Positions 37,647 to 47,424 of a stretch of 64,000 nucleotides of DNA are shown piece by piece. Where the stretch lies: the NCBI GenBank assembly GCA_947495685.1, contig CANLZY010000008.1:124001-188000 (forward strand). The letters are read 5' to 3'. The notes beneath the pieces were generated by a model. It did no database searches. It had not been told where the DNA came from and saw nothing but the letters and a program-made list of their open reading frames with translations. The stretch is from an uncultured Tropicimonas sp. (GTDB lineage: Bacteria; Pseudomonadota; Alphaproteobacteria; Rhodobacterales; Rhodobacteraceae). Positions within the stretch are counted from its first letter, which is position 1, and every line of letters starts with the position of its first letter. Made by a program: the position numbers and the translations under genes.

Positions 37647-39134
37647 ATGACTGCCGCGCTCTCCAACGCCAAACCCTTCCTTGCCCACCCGTTCGATGAC
37701 GACAAGCTTCGCGAGGAATGCGGGGTCTTCGGTGTCATCGGCACGGCGGACGCCTCGAACTTCGTCGCCCTTGGCCTGCACGCGCTGCAGCACAGGGGGC
37801 AGGAGGCCGGGGGCATCGTCACCCATTCGACCGAGACGGGGTTCCACTCTGTTCGCCGTTTTGGCTACGTGCGCGACACCTTCACCAGCGCCAAGTTGAT
37901 GGACATGCTGCCCGGCAGCCTGGCCATCGGGCACGTCCGCTATTCCACCGCCGGATCCAAGGGCAAGACCGAGATCCGCGACGTCCAGCCGTTCTTTGGC
38001 GAGTTCTCGATGGGCGGGGCAGCGATCGCGCACAATGGCAACATCACCAATGCCCTGGCGCTGCGGCGCGAGTTGATCGACCGCGGCTCGATCTTTCAAT
38101 CCTCGTCCGACAGCGAATGCATCATCCACCTGATGGCGCGCAGCCTGCAGCAGGACATCCCGGAGCGGATGAAGGATGCATTGCGCCGGGTCGAAGGCGC
38201 GTTCTCGGTCGTGGCAATGACCCGGACCAAGCTGATCGGTGTGCGCGACCCTCTGGGCGTGCGGCCACTGGTGCTGGGGCGGGTCGGCGACGGCTGGGTG
38301 CTCAGCTCCGAAACCTGCGCATTGGACATCATCGGCGCCGAGTTCGTCCGCGAGATCGAACCCGGCGAAATGGTTGTCATCAGCCCGAGCAAGGGGGTTG
38401 TCAGCCACCGGCCGTTCGAGGTTCGTCCGTCCAGGTTCTGCATCTTCGAACATGTCTATTTCAGCCGTCCGGATTCGATCCTCGGAGGCCGCTCTGTCTA
38501 CGAGACCCGCCGCCAGATCGGCGTGGAACTGGCGCGCGAGGCTCCGGTCGACGCCGATCTTGTCTGCCCGGTGCCCGACAGCGGCACACCCGCAGCCATC
38601 GGCTACAGCCAGGAAAGCGGCATTCCGTACGCGATGGGGATTATCCGCAACCAGTACATGGGGCGGACCTTCATCGAACCGAGCGAGCAGATCCGCAACA
38701 TGGGGGTGCGGTTGAAACTGAATGTGAACCGGGCGCTGATCGCTGGAAAGCGGGTGATCCTGGTGGACGACTCGGTGGTACGTGGCACCACCAGCCGCAA
38801 GATCAAGGAAATGATCCTGGATGCCGGCGCGGCCGAGGTCCATTTCCGTATTGCCAGTCCGCCAACGGCATGGCCCTGTTTCTATGGGGTCGACACACCG
38901 CAACGCGAAAAACTGCTGGCGGCGACGATGTCCGCAGAAGAAATGCGCCAACACCTCGCGGTGGACAGCCTGAAGTTCATCTCCTTGGACGGTCTCTATC
39001 GGGCGGTTGGCGAAGCCGACGGCCGCGACCCCGCCAACCCGCGCTATTGCGACGCCTGTTTCTCGGGCGAGTACCCGGTCGCGCCGGCGGACATGCTCGC
39101 CAGCGGTTTCAAGCTGAAGACCGCCGCGGAGTGA
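37647..39134 (+). CDS. purF: amidophosphoribosyltransferase (PurF)
   Basis: ATG 37647 gives 495 residues; an alternative ATG at 37578 would add 23. PurF makes 5-phosphoribosylamine from PRPP and glutamine, the first step of purine synthesis. The N-terminal nucleophile cysteine is C25 in 'LREECGVFGVIG', so a 24-residue propeptide must be removed, as in the propeptide-bearing class. Glutaminase motifs 'LQHRGQEAGGI', 'GHVRYSTAGS' and 'IAHNGNITN' follow. The PRPP loop 'VILVDDSVVRGTTSRKI' is near residue 370. The length is normal. Confidence 0.98.
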   Translation: MTAALSNAKPFLAHPFDDDKLREECGVFGVIGTADASNFVALGLHALQHRGQEAGGIVTHSTETGFHSVRRFGYVRDTFTSAKLMDMLPGSLAIGHVRYSTAGSKGKTEIRDVQPFFGEFSMGGAAIAHNGNITNALALRRELIDRGSIFQSSSDSECIIHLMARSLQQDIPERMKDALRRVEGAFSVVAMTRTKLIGVRDPLGVRPLVLGRVGDGWVLSSETCALDIIGAEFVREIEPGEMVVISPSKGVVSHRPFEVRPSRFCIFEHVYFSRPDSILGGRSVYETRRQIGVELAREAPVDADLVCPVPDSGTPAAIGYSQESGIPYAMGIIRNQYMGRTFIEPSEQIRNMGVRLKLNVNRALIAGKRVILVDDSVVRGTTSRKIKEMILDAGAAEVHFRIASPPTAWPCFYGVDTPQREKLLAATMSAEEMRQHLAVDSLKFISLDGLYRAVGEADGRDPANPRYCDACFSGEYPVAPADMLASGFKLKTAAE

Positions 39135-39467
39135 CACCTTCGGGCCATGCCTGCCCTTGACGGTGGTCAAGAACCCACCGGTCATTCGCGGCGATGGTGC
39201 CTCGGCGACGTCAATCTTGCACCGCATCGATTTCTTCTGTCGATCCATCTCCCCGCCGGAGCCATGCTCCGGAGGGCGTTCGCCTTCCCGTCAGCCCCAG
39301 GCGACCTGAAGGGGCAGGGGCGGCTCCCGCCCGTCGCCGACGCATCGGAGATGCGCCGCCTCCCGTTGGGCCAAGCCGCGCGTTTCACGCGCGGCGGTCG
39401 CGTTCACCCGAGATGTGGCGCTTGCCTGAGCCGCGACGGCAGAGGGGCCAGCGGTGCAGGTTGTCGG
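39135..39467. other. 333 bp convergent region purF / SLC13 with repeat
   Basis: No gene supported. Holds one copy of the dispersed element (39318-39395). No T-rich terminator seen. Confidence 0.6.
39318..39395 (+). repeat. dispersed element, copy 3
   Basis: GGCTCCCGCCCGTCG at 39322, internal CGCATC/GATGCG, CTCCCGTTGGGCC ending 39372, then hairpin GCCGCGCG-tttca-CGCGCGGC (39375-39395). Conserved arms are nearly identical to copy 1, while the hairpin stem differs. Confidence 0.75.
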
Positions 39468-41279
39468 TCAGAACGGGAACACCAACGGAATGACAAACAG
39501 GGTCGTGACCATCACCAGCACCGTCAACGGCAGGCCACATTTCAGGAAGTCGATGAACTTGTAGCCGCCGGGATTGACCACCAGGGTCACGACCGGGCTG
39601 GACACGGGGGAAGCGAAACCGGCAGAGCCCGCGATCAGCACCGCGATGGCCATCGGCATCGGCGAGACCCCCATCGACAGCGCGGCATTGACGGCGATCG
39701 GGGCGACCAGCACCAGCGTTGCGGTATTGGAGAGGATCCAGCTGAGCGTCATTGTCATGAAGAACAGCGCGAACATCACAGCCCGTGGACTGTCGTTTCC
39801 GGCCAGGCCCAGCAACGCATCCACGAGGATCTCGGTGCCGCCGGTCTTGTTCAGCGCGGTGGACAGCGGCAGCATCCCGGCGATCAGCACCAGCGTCTCC
39901 AGGTGGATCGAGCGATAGGCCTGGTTGGTCGTCACGGTTCCGGTCAGGACGGCGGCAATGGCGGCGAGGATCACGGCGATGGTGATCGACATTCCGCCCA
40001 GCGACACCGCGATCATGCCGAACAGGATGATCAGGGCGATCCACAGCTTGTTGGAATTGGGCACCGACAGCGCCCGTTCGTGCGGCTCTTCGAGGATCAC
40101 GAAATCCCGTGTCGTCTCGTTGATACGGTCGAGCCGGGTCCAGTCGCCGGCCAACAGCATCCGGTCGCCCTTGCGGATCGGTTCGCGATCCATGTTCGCG
40201 ACCGGGCTGGAACCTCGCATCAGATCAAGAACTTCCAGGCCGTACTTGGAGCGAAACTCCAACTCTGAAATGGTGCGGCCGCGCACGCTGGCCTCTGGGT
40301 GGATCATCACCTCCATGATGCCGAGCGTGTCGATCCAGGTGTTCATGTCATCGTAGAAACTGCCGACATAGGCCACGCCGGGCAGGTCCTTGAAAGTGGC
40401 AATGGCGGCATTGGAGCCGGTCACGACAATCAGGTCGCCAGGTTGAAAATCCATTCCCGGAGCGAAGAGCGACACATGTGGATTGCCCCGGGGGCCGCGC
40501 CGTTGCCGGGCCAGGATGTGCGGTGCCGAATGCTCGAAATCCTGTGCGGCCGTGCCCTCGAAGGTTTGCTCCAGTCGCATCACCTCGACGGTTTCCAGCC
40601 CATGCGCCTTGTACATCTGCGCAAAGGTCCGGGCACGGGAGCGGGGCTGATCGCTGCCGTCTGCCATCTTGGGGCCGAGCAGGTGGCGACCGACAAAGAC
40701 AAAGAACAGGACGGTGCCGGCAAGAACGATGAGCCCGATGATCGAGAAGCTGAAGAACCCAAGCGGTTGGCCCGTCCCGTCCCGAAGTGCGTCCGATACC
40801 GCCAGGTTGCCCGGCGTTCCGATCAGGGTCAGCATGCCGGACAACAATGCCCCGTAGGACATCGGCAACAACAGCCGGGCGGCATTGATGCCAGTGTCGC
40901 GTGCAATCCGCATCACGATCGGGATGAAGATGGCCACGACGGCAGTCGAGGACATGACAGAGCCCAGCAACGCGGCACCGACGCACAGCGGAATCATCAG
41001 CCGGACCTCGTCGCCCTTTCCCTGTTTCAGGATCAGGTCGCCAACGGTGCGGGCGACACCGGTGCGATCCAGCATCTCGCCCACCACAAACAGGCCGGCG
41101 ACCATGATGATGATGGTGGCACCAAACCCCGCGACAGCCTCGCTCGGCGTCAGGATGCCGGTCAGCGACAGCGTCACGAGGACGAGCAGCGCAATCAGGT
41201 CATATCGGACACGGTTGGAGGCCATCATCACGGCAGCAAGGCCGATCAGGTAGAACACGAGAGTTGCATCGCCTGGCAT
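39468..41279 (-). CDS. SLC13-family (DASS) permease with two RCK_C domains
   Basis: ATG 41279 gives 603 residues beginning 'MPGDATLVFYLIGLAAV', straight into the first helix; ATG 41348 would add 23 residues and is also possible. There are about twelve membrane helices in two halves, split by a cytoplasmic region (about 215-390) with two TrkA_C/RCK_C-like domains ('LFAPGMDFQPGDLIVVTG' and 'PIRKGDRMLLAGDW'). Helix-end motifs 'SSTAVVAIFIPIV', 'LIGTPGNLAV' and 'SNTATLVLVAPIAV' are SLC13 signatures for a sodium-coupled anion or dicarboxylate/sulfate carrier. The substrate cannot be told. Confidence 0.9.
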   Translation of the reverse strand: MPGDATLVFYLIGLAAVMMASNRVRYDLIALLVLVTLSLTGILTPSEAVAGFGATIIIMVAGLFVVGEMLDRTGVARTVGDLILKQGKGDEVRLMIPLCVGAALLGSVMSSTAVVAIFIPIVMRIARDTGINAARLLLPMSYGALLSGMLTLIGTPGNLAVSDALRDGTGQPLGFFSFSIIGLIVLAGTVLFFVFVGRHLLGPKMADGSDQPRSRARTFAQMYKAHGLETVEVMRLEQTFEGTAAQDFEHSAPHILARQRRGPRGNPHVSLFAPGMDFQPGDLIVVTGSNAAIATFKDLPGVAYVGSFYDDMNTWIDTLGIMEVMIHPEASVRGRTISELEFRSKYGLEVLDLMRGSSPVANMDREPIRKGDRMLLAGDWTRLDRINETTRDFVILEEPHERALSVPNSNKLWIALIILFGMIAVSLGGMSITIAVILAAIAAVLTGTVTTNQAYRSIHLETLVLIAGMLPLSTALNKTGGTEILVDALLGLAGNDSPRAVMFALFFMTMTLSWILSNTATLVLVAPIAVNAALSMGVSPMPMAIAVLIAGSAGFASPVSSPVVTLVVNPGGYKFIDFLKCGLPLTVLVMVTTLFVIPLVFPF

Positions 41280-41704
41280 TTCTGTACCGACCCCGCTGGC
41301 GAGCCTGACGATCTGTGCCGGCCCGACGAAAATGGCTTGGTTGGACATTACCGTTGGATGGCACGGGGGGCCATTGTTTTCCGACTCGGTGGCGGCGTTG
41401 CCCGAGCGCATGTGGGCACGGATCGCACGAGCGTGATGCGCTCCTCCGGGGTAACCGCAATCACGGGCGGAATACCGCCGCCGCGCAACGCGTTCCCGGC
41501 AAGATTCCGACCGATCTCCGGGTCCCGCGATCAGGTGACTGTCGGCTGCCCCGAGGCGCTGATAGAGCGCGACCTTGACCGGACCAGACTGCAGCAGACC
41601 GTGTGGCCGGCACCATTTTTCGCAACTGATTGCCGACTCCCGGAGGGGGCCCGCCGAGGGCACCGCACCCGTGGAATCGGCTGATGCATGCACAGGGGAT
41701 CGGC
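41280..41704. other. 425 bp divergent region
   Basis: Separates the SLC13 gene (-) from the PilP-like gene (+). It may include the first codons of the permease if ATG 41348 is used. No other gene or clear promoter recognised. Confidence 0.5.
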
Positions 41705-41959
41705 ATGTCCGAAACTTCAAGATTGGCCGGGAAGCTGGCCACCGTCGACAATGAACTGGCACTGAACAAACTGGCGTTGATCGGGACCTTTGGCACCGAG
41801 ACCAACCGACGGGCGTTGGTTCGCCATTCCACCGGGCGAGTGGAGACGGTCAAGATGGGGGAACGCGTCGCGGGCTCCCGGGTGGTGGCGATCAGTCAGG
41901 ACACGCTGTTTCTGAAATCCGGCTCCAAGACCCGGAAACTGGAGATGCCGTCTGGTTGA
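41705..41959 (+). CDS. small PilP/GspC-like protein
   Basis: ATG 41705 follows AGGGGATC; 84 residues. The last 55 residues, 'IGTFGTETNRRALVRHSTGR' and onward with 'VKMGERVAGSRVVAISQDTLFL', have the short beta-domain pattern of PilP/GspC homology regions, where a conserved periplasmic domain reads bound ligand in pilus or type II secretion complexes. There is no signal peptide and no other pilus gene nearby, so the protein may be used in another setting. Confidence 0.6.
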   Translation: MSETSRLAGKLATVDNELALNKLALIGTFGTETNRRALVRHSTGRVETVKMGERVAGSRVVAISQDTLFLKSGSKTRKLEMPSG

Positions 41960-42019
41960 GGGCCAATCTAGGAGCCTTCCGCTTGACCTTTGGCACCCTG
42001 TCGGTGCACATCCGCCACC

Positions 42020-42661
42020 ATGACCAGACTTGCCCTTGTGACAGGCGCCAGCCGCGGCCTTGGCGCCGCCATCGCCGAAGCGCTCACACCCGACTATCAC
42101 GTCCTTGCCGTCGCCCGCACCGTGGGCGGACTGGAGGATCTGGACGACCGTATCAAGGCGCGCGGGGGGCAGGTGACCCTTGCGCCGCTGGACGTGACGG
42201 ACGATGGCGCGATGCAGCACCTGTGCCGGTCGATCCATGAACGGTGGGGGGGGCTGGACCTGTGGGTCCATACGGCGATCTATGCCGCGCCCTTGACGCC
42301 CACCAACATGGTCGAGGGCAAGAGCTGGGACAGCTCGCTTGCCGTCAACGTCGAGGCCACCCGGCGCCTGATCACCTATGTGTCACCCTTGTTGCAGGCC
42401 CGGGAGGGCGCACGCGCCGTGTTCCTGAACGATGACCGGGCAGGATCGCCCTTCTTTGGCTGCTATGGCGCGACCAAGGCCGCGCAAATGGCGCTGGTGC
42501 GATCGTGGCAGGCCGAGACGGTCCGCACCGGACCGGACGTCAAGATCCTGGAGCCGGAACCGGCGCCGACGGCGGTTCGAGCCCGCTTTTTTCCGGGAGA
42601 GGACAAGAGCGTGTTGGCCAATATCCTCGACGAGGGGCAGCGGCTGGTGTCGCTGCTCTAG
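42020..42661 (+). CDS. short-chain dehydrogenase/reductase family protein
   Basis: ATG 42020 gives 213 residues starting 'MTRLALVTGASRGLGAAIAEAL', with the NAD(P) motif TGASRGLG. The Tyr-x-x-x-Lys active site is intact in 'CYGATKAAQMAL'. The Asn-Ala-Gly motif is replaced by 'VHTAIYAAP'. It ends soon after 'PTAVRARFFPGE', typical of small SDRs. Substrate unknown. Stands alone between the PilP-like gene and surE. Confidence 0.88.
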   Translation: MTRLALVTGASRGLGAAIAEALTPDYHVLAVARTVGGLEDLDDRIKARGGQVTLAPLDVTDDGAMQHLCRSIHERWGGLDLWVHTAIYAAPLTPTNMVEGKSWDSSLAVNVEATRRLITYVSPLLQAREGARAVFLNDDRAGSPFFGCYGATKAAQMALVRSWQAETVRTGPDVKILEPEPAPTAVRARFFPGEDKSVLANILDEGQRLVSLL

Positions 42662-42820
42662 ACGAGCCGGGGCCTGAATGGTCCGGGCGATGGCTGGAAA
42701 AGCCTTGCTTCGCTGGGACTCATTGCCTCCGCCGGAGGTATTTTCCCCAAGACGAAGGCCGGGTTCTTGCTCCCTTGGCGGTGCCGGTCTAATCAGAGTT
42801 GGAAGGTCCCGGGACACATC

Positions 42821-43609
42821 ATGCGCATTCTCATTACAAATGACGACGGAATCAACGCCGAGGGGCTTGGCATCCTGCTGGCCATAGCCGGACAGGTTGC
42901 CGGACCGACGGGCGAAGTCTGGACCGTGGCGCCGGCGTTCGAACAATCCGGTGTCGGGCATTGCATCAGCTATACCCACCCGACGATGATCGCCAAGATG
43001 GGCGAGCGCCGGTTCGCGGCCGAGGGCAGCCCTGCGGATTGCGTACTGGCCGGATTGCACGATGTGATGAAGGAAGCGCCGCCGGACCTGGTGCTGTCTG
43101 GCGTGAACCGTGGCAACAATTCCGGCGAGAACACGATGTATTCGGGCACCGTGGGGGGCGCGATGGAAGCGGCCCTGCAAGGGTTGCCGGCGATTGCCAT
43201 GTCGCAGTTCTATGGCCCCGGCAATGTCGAGCTGGAGAACCAGTTCGAGGCCGCGGCGGCCTTTGGCGCGAGGTTGGTGCAGGACCTGCTGGACCGGGGC
43301 GACTGGGGCAACAACGGCGGTTACCGGACGTTCTACAACGTCAATTTCCCCGCACTGCCCGCCGCACAGGTCAAAGGGCGCAAGGTGACGATCCAGGGGC
43401 TTCGCCCGGGCACCCGGTTTACCGTCGAGCCGACCAAGGCACCGTCGGGGCGTCGGTTCCTGTGGGTGCGGGGCGGCGAGCAGGATGTTCCGACCGGTGC
43501 GGGCACCGATGTGCAGGCAAACATCGATGGCTATATCTCGGTTACGCCGATGCGGGCGGACCTGACGGCACACGACCGGGTGGAGGGTCTGAGGGCCGCG
43601 CTCGAATGA
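42821..43609 (+). CDS. surE: 5'/3'-nucleotidase SurE
   Basis: ATG 42821 with GGAAGG upstream gives 262 residues. SurE dephosphorylates nucleoside 5'- and 3'-monophosphates. The metal site '[16 protein letters not shown]' with the DD pair is at the extreme N-terminus, fixing the start. '[19 protein letters not shown]' carries the Asn ligand and the catalytic loop. The stop overlaps the pcm ATG (ATGA), so the two are coupled. Confidence 0.97.
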   Translation: MRILITNDDGINAEGLGILLAIAGQVAGPTGEVWTVAPAFEQSGVGHCISYTHPTMIAKMGERRFAAEGSPADCVLAGLHDVMKEAPPDLVLSGVNRGNNSGENTMYSGTVGGAMEAALQGLPAIAMSQFYGPGNVELENQFEAAAAFGARLVQDLLDRGDWGNNGGYRTFYNVNFPALPAAQVKGRKVTIQGLRPGTRFTVEPTKAPSGRRFLWVRGGEQDVPTGAGTDVQANIDGYISVTPMRADLTAHDRVEGLRAALE

Positions 43610-44247
43610 GCTGGACGGCCGAACAGAAAATGCGACTGCTGTTCGCCCTTCGCTCGAAAGGTGTGACCGACAAGGTCGTTCTGACGGCGATGGAGCAGGT
43701 CGATCGCGGGCTGTTCGTGCAGGGATTGTTCGCGGATCGGGCCTATGACGACACGCCGCTGCCGATCATCTGTGGCCAGACCATCAGCCAGCCGTCGATC
43801 GTGGGATTGATGACGCAAGCGCTGGAGGTCACGCCGCGTGACAAGGTGCTCGAACTGGGCACTGGCTCCGGCTACCAGGCCGCGATCCTGTCTCACCTGG
43901 CCCGCCGGGTCTATACGGTGGATCGGTTCCGCAGGTTGGTGGCGCAGGCGCAGGGGGTGTTCGATCAGCTTGGGCTGACCAATATCATCACCTTCACCGC
44001 CGACGGCAGTCATGGCCTGCCGGAGCATGCCCCCTTCGACAAGATCATCGTCACAGCGGCCGCCGAGGACCCGCCCGGGCCGCTCTTGGCGCAATTGAGG
44101 ATTGGCGGTATCATGGTCTTGCCGGTTGGCCAGTCGGACGCCGTTCAGAGCTTGATACGGGTGCGGCGCAGCGAGACCGGGTATGAGTACGACGAGCTGT
44201 GTCCGGTGCGTTTCGTGCCGCTTCTGGAAGGCCTCGGACGCGAGTAG
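43606..44247 (+). CDS. pcm: protein-L-isoaspartate O-methyltransferase
   Basis: A 213-residue enzyme that methylates isoaspartyl residues in damaged proteins using S-adenosylmethionine. Motifs are '[19 protein letters not shown]' (substrate loop), SAM loop '[15 protein letters not shown]' and 'VYTVDRF', and '[20 protein letters not shown]'. The start overlaps surE by four bases. The surE-pcm-nlpD order is a widespread stress-survival cluster; rpoS, its usual gammaproteobacterial neighbour, is absent as expected in alphaproteobacteria. Confidence 0.96.
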   Translation: MSWTAEQKMRLLFALRSKGVTDKVVLTAMEQVDRGLFVQGLFADRAYDDTPLPIICGQTISQPSIVGLMTQALEVTPRDKVLELGTGSGYQAAILSHLARRVYTVDRFRRLVAQAQGVFDQLGLTNIITFTADGSHGLPEHAPFDKIIVTAAAEDPPGPLLAQLRIGGIMVLPVGQSDAVQSLIRVRRSETGYEYDELCPVRFVPLLEGLGRE

Positions 44248-44331
44248 GTAGCCTGCCGCGATACGCGCGGCGATGACGATTTCCAGCGGATGCCCCGACA
44301 AGAGGGTGCCGCGATTGAGGAGTATGAGCCA

Positions 44332-45543
44332 ATGCGGCCGATCCTGAGCCTTTGCGCAGCCACGCTCGTTCTGGGCGCCTGTTCCAGCGGGAACCTTGAC
44401 CTTGACCTGAGGGACGTGGGCAAGGGGTTTGACACCTCTTCCTCGATCACCGCGCAGACAGCCGCGCGTCCGACGCCCGACAACCGCGGGGTCATTTCCT
44501 ATCCGAATTATCAGGTTGTGGTGGCCCGGCGCGGTGACACGGTGGCCGATGTGGCCGCGCGCGTGGGGATCCCTGCCGAGGAACTGGCCCGTTACAACGG
44601 CGTTCCAGTCGGTTCGGCCCTGAACCAGGGCGAGGTTCTTGCCCTGCCCAAGCGGGTGGCCGAGCCATCGCCGGCCACGGGTGCGACGACAACAGGACCG
44701 ATCCGCCCTGCCGAGACCGTCGACATCCAGACTCTGGCGGGCGACGCCATCACGCGGGCAACGCCGACCAGCGCCGCAGCCGCTCCCGCACCGAGCCGGG
44801 CGGCGACACAGACCGGCAAGGAACCGGTGCGCCACAAGGTTGAATCTGGCGAGACGGCCTATTCGATCGCCCGGCTTTACGGCGTTTCCGCCCGCTCGCT
44901 GGCCGATTGGAACGGCCTCGGACAGGATCTGGAAGTACGCGTTGGCCAGTACCTGCTGATCCCGGTCGTCGTCAAAGCCCCCGAAACCAAGGCCAAGACC
45001 GGCACACCGACCGCGACGACAGAGCCGGGGCAGGGATCCCCGACGCCGACCCCGCCCAGTGCCGCAACCCCGTTGCCCAAGGAAAAGACAGAACCGGCCG
45101 CCAAGGCCGCAGCAGGGGCCAGCGCCGCCGCGCCCAAGGGCACACCGGAATCGCCCGATCTGGGCAAGGACGCCACGACGGCGTCGGCCAGCTCCGGTCG
45201 CATGACATCGCCGGTTTCCGGGAACATCATCCGCGACTTCCGCAAGGGCAAGAACGACGGCATCGACATCGCCGCGACCTCTGGCGCGACCGTTGTGGCC
45301 GCCGATAGCGGCGTTGTTGCCGCCATCACCCAGGACACCGACCAGGTGCCGATCATCGTGCTGCGCCACGACGGCGGTTTGCTGACGGTCTATGCCAATG
45401 TCGACAATCTGAAGATCGCCAAGGGCCAGGCGGTGAAACGCGGGCAGAGCATTGCCACGGTGCGTGCGGCAAGCTCGCCGTTCCTGCACTTCGAGGTTCG
45501 CGACGGGGTCGAGGCGGTTGATCCGAACGAATACCTGAACTGA
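44332..45543 (+). CDS. nlpD: NlpD-like lipoprotein with LysM domains and degenerate LytM domain
   Basis: ATG 44332 after GATTGAGGAG gives 403 residues. Lipoprotein signal with lipobox 'LGAC' and C17. Two LysM peptidoglycan-binding domains occur at about 55-105 ('VARRGDTVADVAARVGIP') and 165-210 ('HKVESGETAYSIARLYGVS'), then a Pro/Thr/Ala linker, then an M23/LytM domain from about 290. Zinc ligands are lost: the H-x-G-x-D site reads 'NDGID' and the H-x-H site reads 'FLHFEV'. So it is probably not an enzyme but, like E. coli NlpD/EnvC, an activator of cell-wall amidases. Confidence 0.93.
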   Translation: MRPILSLCAATLVLGACSSGNLDLDLRDVGKGFDTSSSITAQTAARPTPDNRGVISYPNYQVVVARRGDTVADVAARVGIPAEELARYNGVPVGSALNQGEVLALPKRVAEPSPATGATTTGPIRPAETVDIQTLAGDAITRATPTSAAAAPAPSRAATQTGKEPVRHKVESGETAYSIARLYGVSARSLADWNGLGQDLEVRVGQYLLIPVVVKAPETKAKTGTPTATTEPGQGSPTPTPPSAATPLPKEKTEPAAKAAAGASAAAPKGTPESPDLGKDATTASASSGRMTSPVSGNIIRDFRKGKNDGIDIAATSGATVVAADSGVVAAITQDTDQVPIIVLRHDGGLLTVYANVDNLKIAKGQAVKRGQSIATVRAASSPFLHFEVRDGVEAVDPNEYLN

Positions 45544-45552
45544 TCCGGGGAA

Positions 45553-45582
45553 CGGCACCCGCGCCGCTGAGGCGGGGTGCCG
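45553..45582. terminator. hairpin between convergent nlpD and DUF815 gene
   Basis: CGGCACCCGC (45553-45562) pairs with GCGGGGTGCCG (45572-45582) with one bulged G; 9-base loop. Placed just after the nlpD stop at 45543. No T-run. Confidence 0.45.
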
Positions 45583-45681
45583 CGAGTCCGACAGGAATGG
45601 ACCGAAGCGCGCGACCTGCGCTGCTTGCAGGGTGGGTGCACGACAGACTGACGCAATAGCGGCGCGTCGTCGGCGGTGTGA

Positions 45682-46533
45682 TCAGGTGAGCGAGACGCCC
45701 TTGCGACCGGCCAGGTCGACAAAGAACTGCCAGGCCACGCGGCCTGAACGCGCGCCCCGGGTTGCCTGCCACTCGATGGCCTCTGCCCGCAGGGAGGCGT
45801 CGTCGATCGATACACCGTGGGCGTCGCAATAGCCCCTGATCATCGCCAGGTACTGATCCTGGGTGCAGGGGTGGAACCCGAGCCACAACCCGAAGCGATC
45901 GCTCAGCGAGACCTTTTCCTCGACGGCCTCGGAAGGGTTGATCGCGGACGACCGCTCGTTTTCGATCATGTCGCGCGGCATCAGGTGGCGCCGGTTCGAC
46001 GTGGCATAGAACAACACGTTCTCGGGGCGACCTTCGATGCCACCGTCCAGAACCGCCTTCAGCGACTTGTAGTGCTGGTCGTCGTGGCTGAAGCTGAGGT
46101 CGTCGCAAAACAGCAGGAAACGGCACTGGGTCGCCGTGCGCAGCAAGGCCAGAAGCCGGGTCAGCGAGGGAAGATCCTCGCGCTGCAGTTCCACGATCTT
46201 CAGCGGCAGCCCGCGCGCTAGAACTTCGGCATGTATCGCCTTGACCAGGCTTGATTTTCCCATGCCGCGTGCCCCCCACAGCAGGGCATTGTTGGCCGGC
46301 AGGCCGCGCGCGAATTGCTGGGTGTTCTCCAGCAGCGTATCGCGTGCCCGCTCGATGCCGATCAACAGGGACAGGTCGACCCGATTGACCCTTTCCACCG
46401 GATGCAGGCTGTCAGGTGACGTGTGCCAGACAAAGGCCTCCGCCGAGGTGAAGTCGGGCGCGGCGGCAGGGGCCGGGGCGATGCGTTCCAGCGCTGCGGC
46501 GATCCGGTCCAGTTCTTCGACAGTGAAATCCAT
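45682..46533 (-). CDS. DUF815-type AAA ATPase
   Basis: ATG 46533 gives 283 residues; a GTG one codon upstream is also in frame. The start overlaps the tatC stop (TGATG), so it is the fourth cistron of the tat operon. Motifs are Walker A 'LLWGARGMGKSSLVKAI' (about 84-100), Walker B 'LLFCDDLSFS' and sensor 'VLFYATSNRRHLMPRD', all typical of the DUF815 family related to AAA+ loaders. 'VSLSDRFGLWLGFHP' is another family block. Cellular role unknown. Confidence 0.92.
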   Translation of the reverse strand: MDFTVEELDRIAAALERIAPAPAAAPDFTSAEAFVWHTSPDSLHPVERVNRVDLSLLIGIERARDTLLENTQQFARGLPANNALLWGARGMGKSSLVKAIHAEVLARGLPLKIVELQREDLPSLTRLLALLRTATQCRFLLFCDDLSFSHDDQHYKSLKAVLDGGIEGRPENVLFYATSNRRHLMPRDMIENERSSAINPSEAVEEKVSLSDRFGLWLGFHPCTQDQYLAMIRGYCDAHGVSIDDASLRAEAIEWQATRGARSGRVAWQFFVDLAGRKGVSLT

Positions 46534-47414
46534 CACGCCGCGGGCTCCTCGCTTTCGTCCTCGTCATCCAGCAGGCCCATTGCCCGCAGCTCGGCATTGC
46601 GCTTTCTCTCGACCCGACGGACGAGCAGGATCGACAGTTCGTACAGCGAGTAGACAACGACGAACAGGATCACCTGCGTGATGACATCCGGCGGCGTGAC
46701 CACAGCGGCGAGCGTCAGGATGCCGACGATGGCGTATTTGCGGACGTTCCTCAGGCCCTCGACGGACACCAGTCCGGCCTTGCCCATCAGGGTCAACAGG
46801 ACCGGCAGCTGGAAGCACAGGCCAAAGGCGATGATGAATTTCAGCGACAGGTCAAGGCTTTCGCGGACCGAGCCGAGGAAGATGGTGCGCAGTTCCTCGT
46901 TCTCGACATCAACCGGGATGTTCTCGCCGGTGAGCATGGCCGTCAACGCCGGGATGGCGTCGGAAAAGCCGATGAAGAAGTTCATCGCCAGCGGCGTAAC
47001 GACCAGGTGCGCGAAGGTCGCGCCGACCATGAACAGGATCGGCGAGGCCACAAGGAACGGCAGGAACGCGTTCTTTTCGGACTTGTAGAGCCCCGGTGCC
47101 ACGAAGCGCCAGAGTTGGAAGCCGATATAGGGGAAGGAAATCGCGAGACCGAAGATCAACGAGATCCGGATCAAGACGAAGAACTTTTCCTGCGGCGCGG
47201 TGAAGATAAGCTGAGGGTTCTCGCCCCGTGCCCGCAGGATGTCGGCGATTGGCTCGACCAGCAGGTTCAGGATCGGCTCGGCGACAAAGAAGCAGGCGAC
47301 CATCGCGATGAAAAAGGCGATGACCGAGCGGATCAACCGGGTGCGGAGTTCCGCGAGGTGTTCGATCAACGGGGCAGAGCTGTCGTCGATATTGTCTTCG
47401 GGGCGGTCGCTCAT
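46533..47414 (-). CDS. tatC: Sec-independent protein translocase TatC
   Basis: ATG 47414 gives 293 residues, slightly longer than the 250-260 of most TatC proteins because of a charged Asp/Glu-rich tail. TatC is the receptor for twin-arginine signal peptides. Six helices are visible; landmarks are 'IEHLAELRTRLIRSVIAFF' near the N-terminus, 'FTAPQEKFFVLIRISLIFG', the conserved periplasmic-cap 'FRFVAPGLYKSEK'-like 'LWRFVAPGLYKSEKNAF', and 'TPPDVITQVILF'. It is 10 bases from tatB. Confidence 0.97.
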   Translation of the reverse strand: MSDRPEDNIDDSSAPLIEHLAELRTRLIRSVIAFFIAMVACFFVAEPILNLLVEPIADILRARGENPQLIFTAPQEKFFVLIRISLIFGLAISFPYIGFQLWRFVAPGLYKSEKNAFLPFLVASPILFMVGATFAHLVVTPLAMNFFIGFSDAIPALTAMLTGENIPVDVENEELRTIFLGSVRESLDLSLKFIIAFGLCFQLPVLLTLMGKAGLVSVEGLRNVRKYAIVGILTLAAVVTPPDVITQVILFVVVYSLYELSILLVRRVERKRNAELRAMGLLDDEDESEEPAA

Positions 47415-47424
47415 GAAGGGGTGC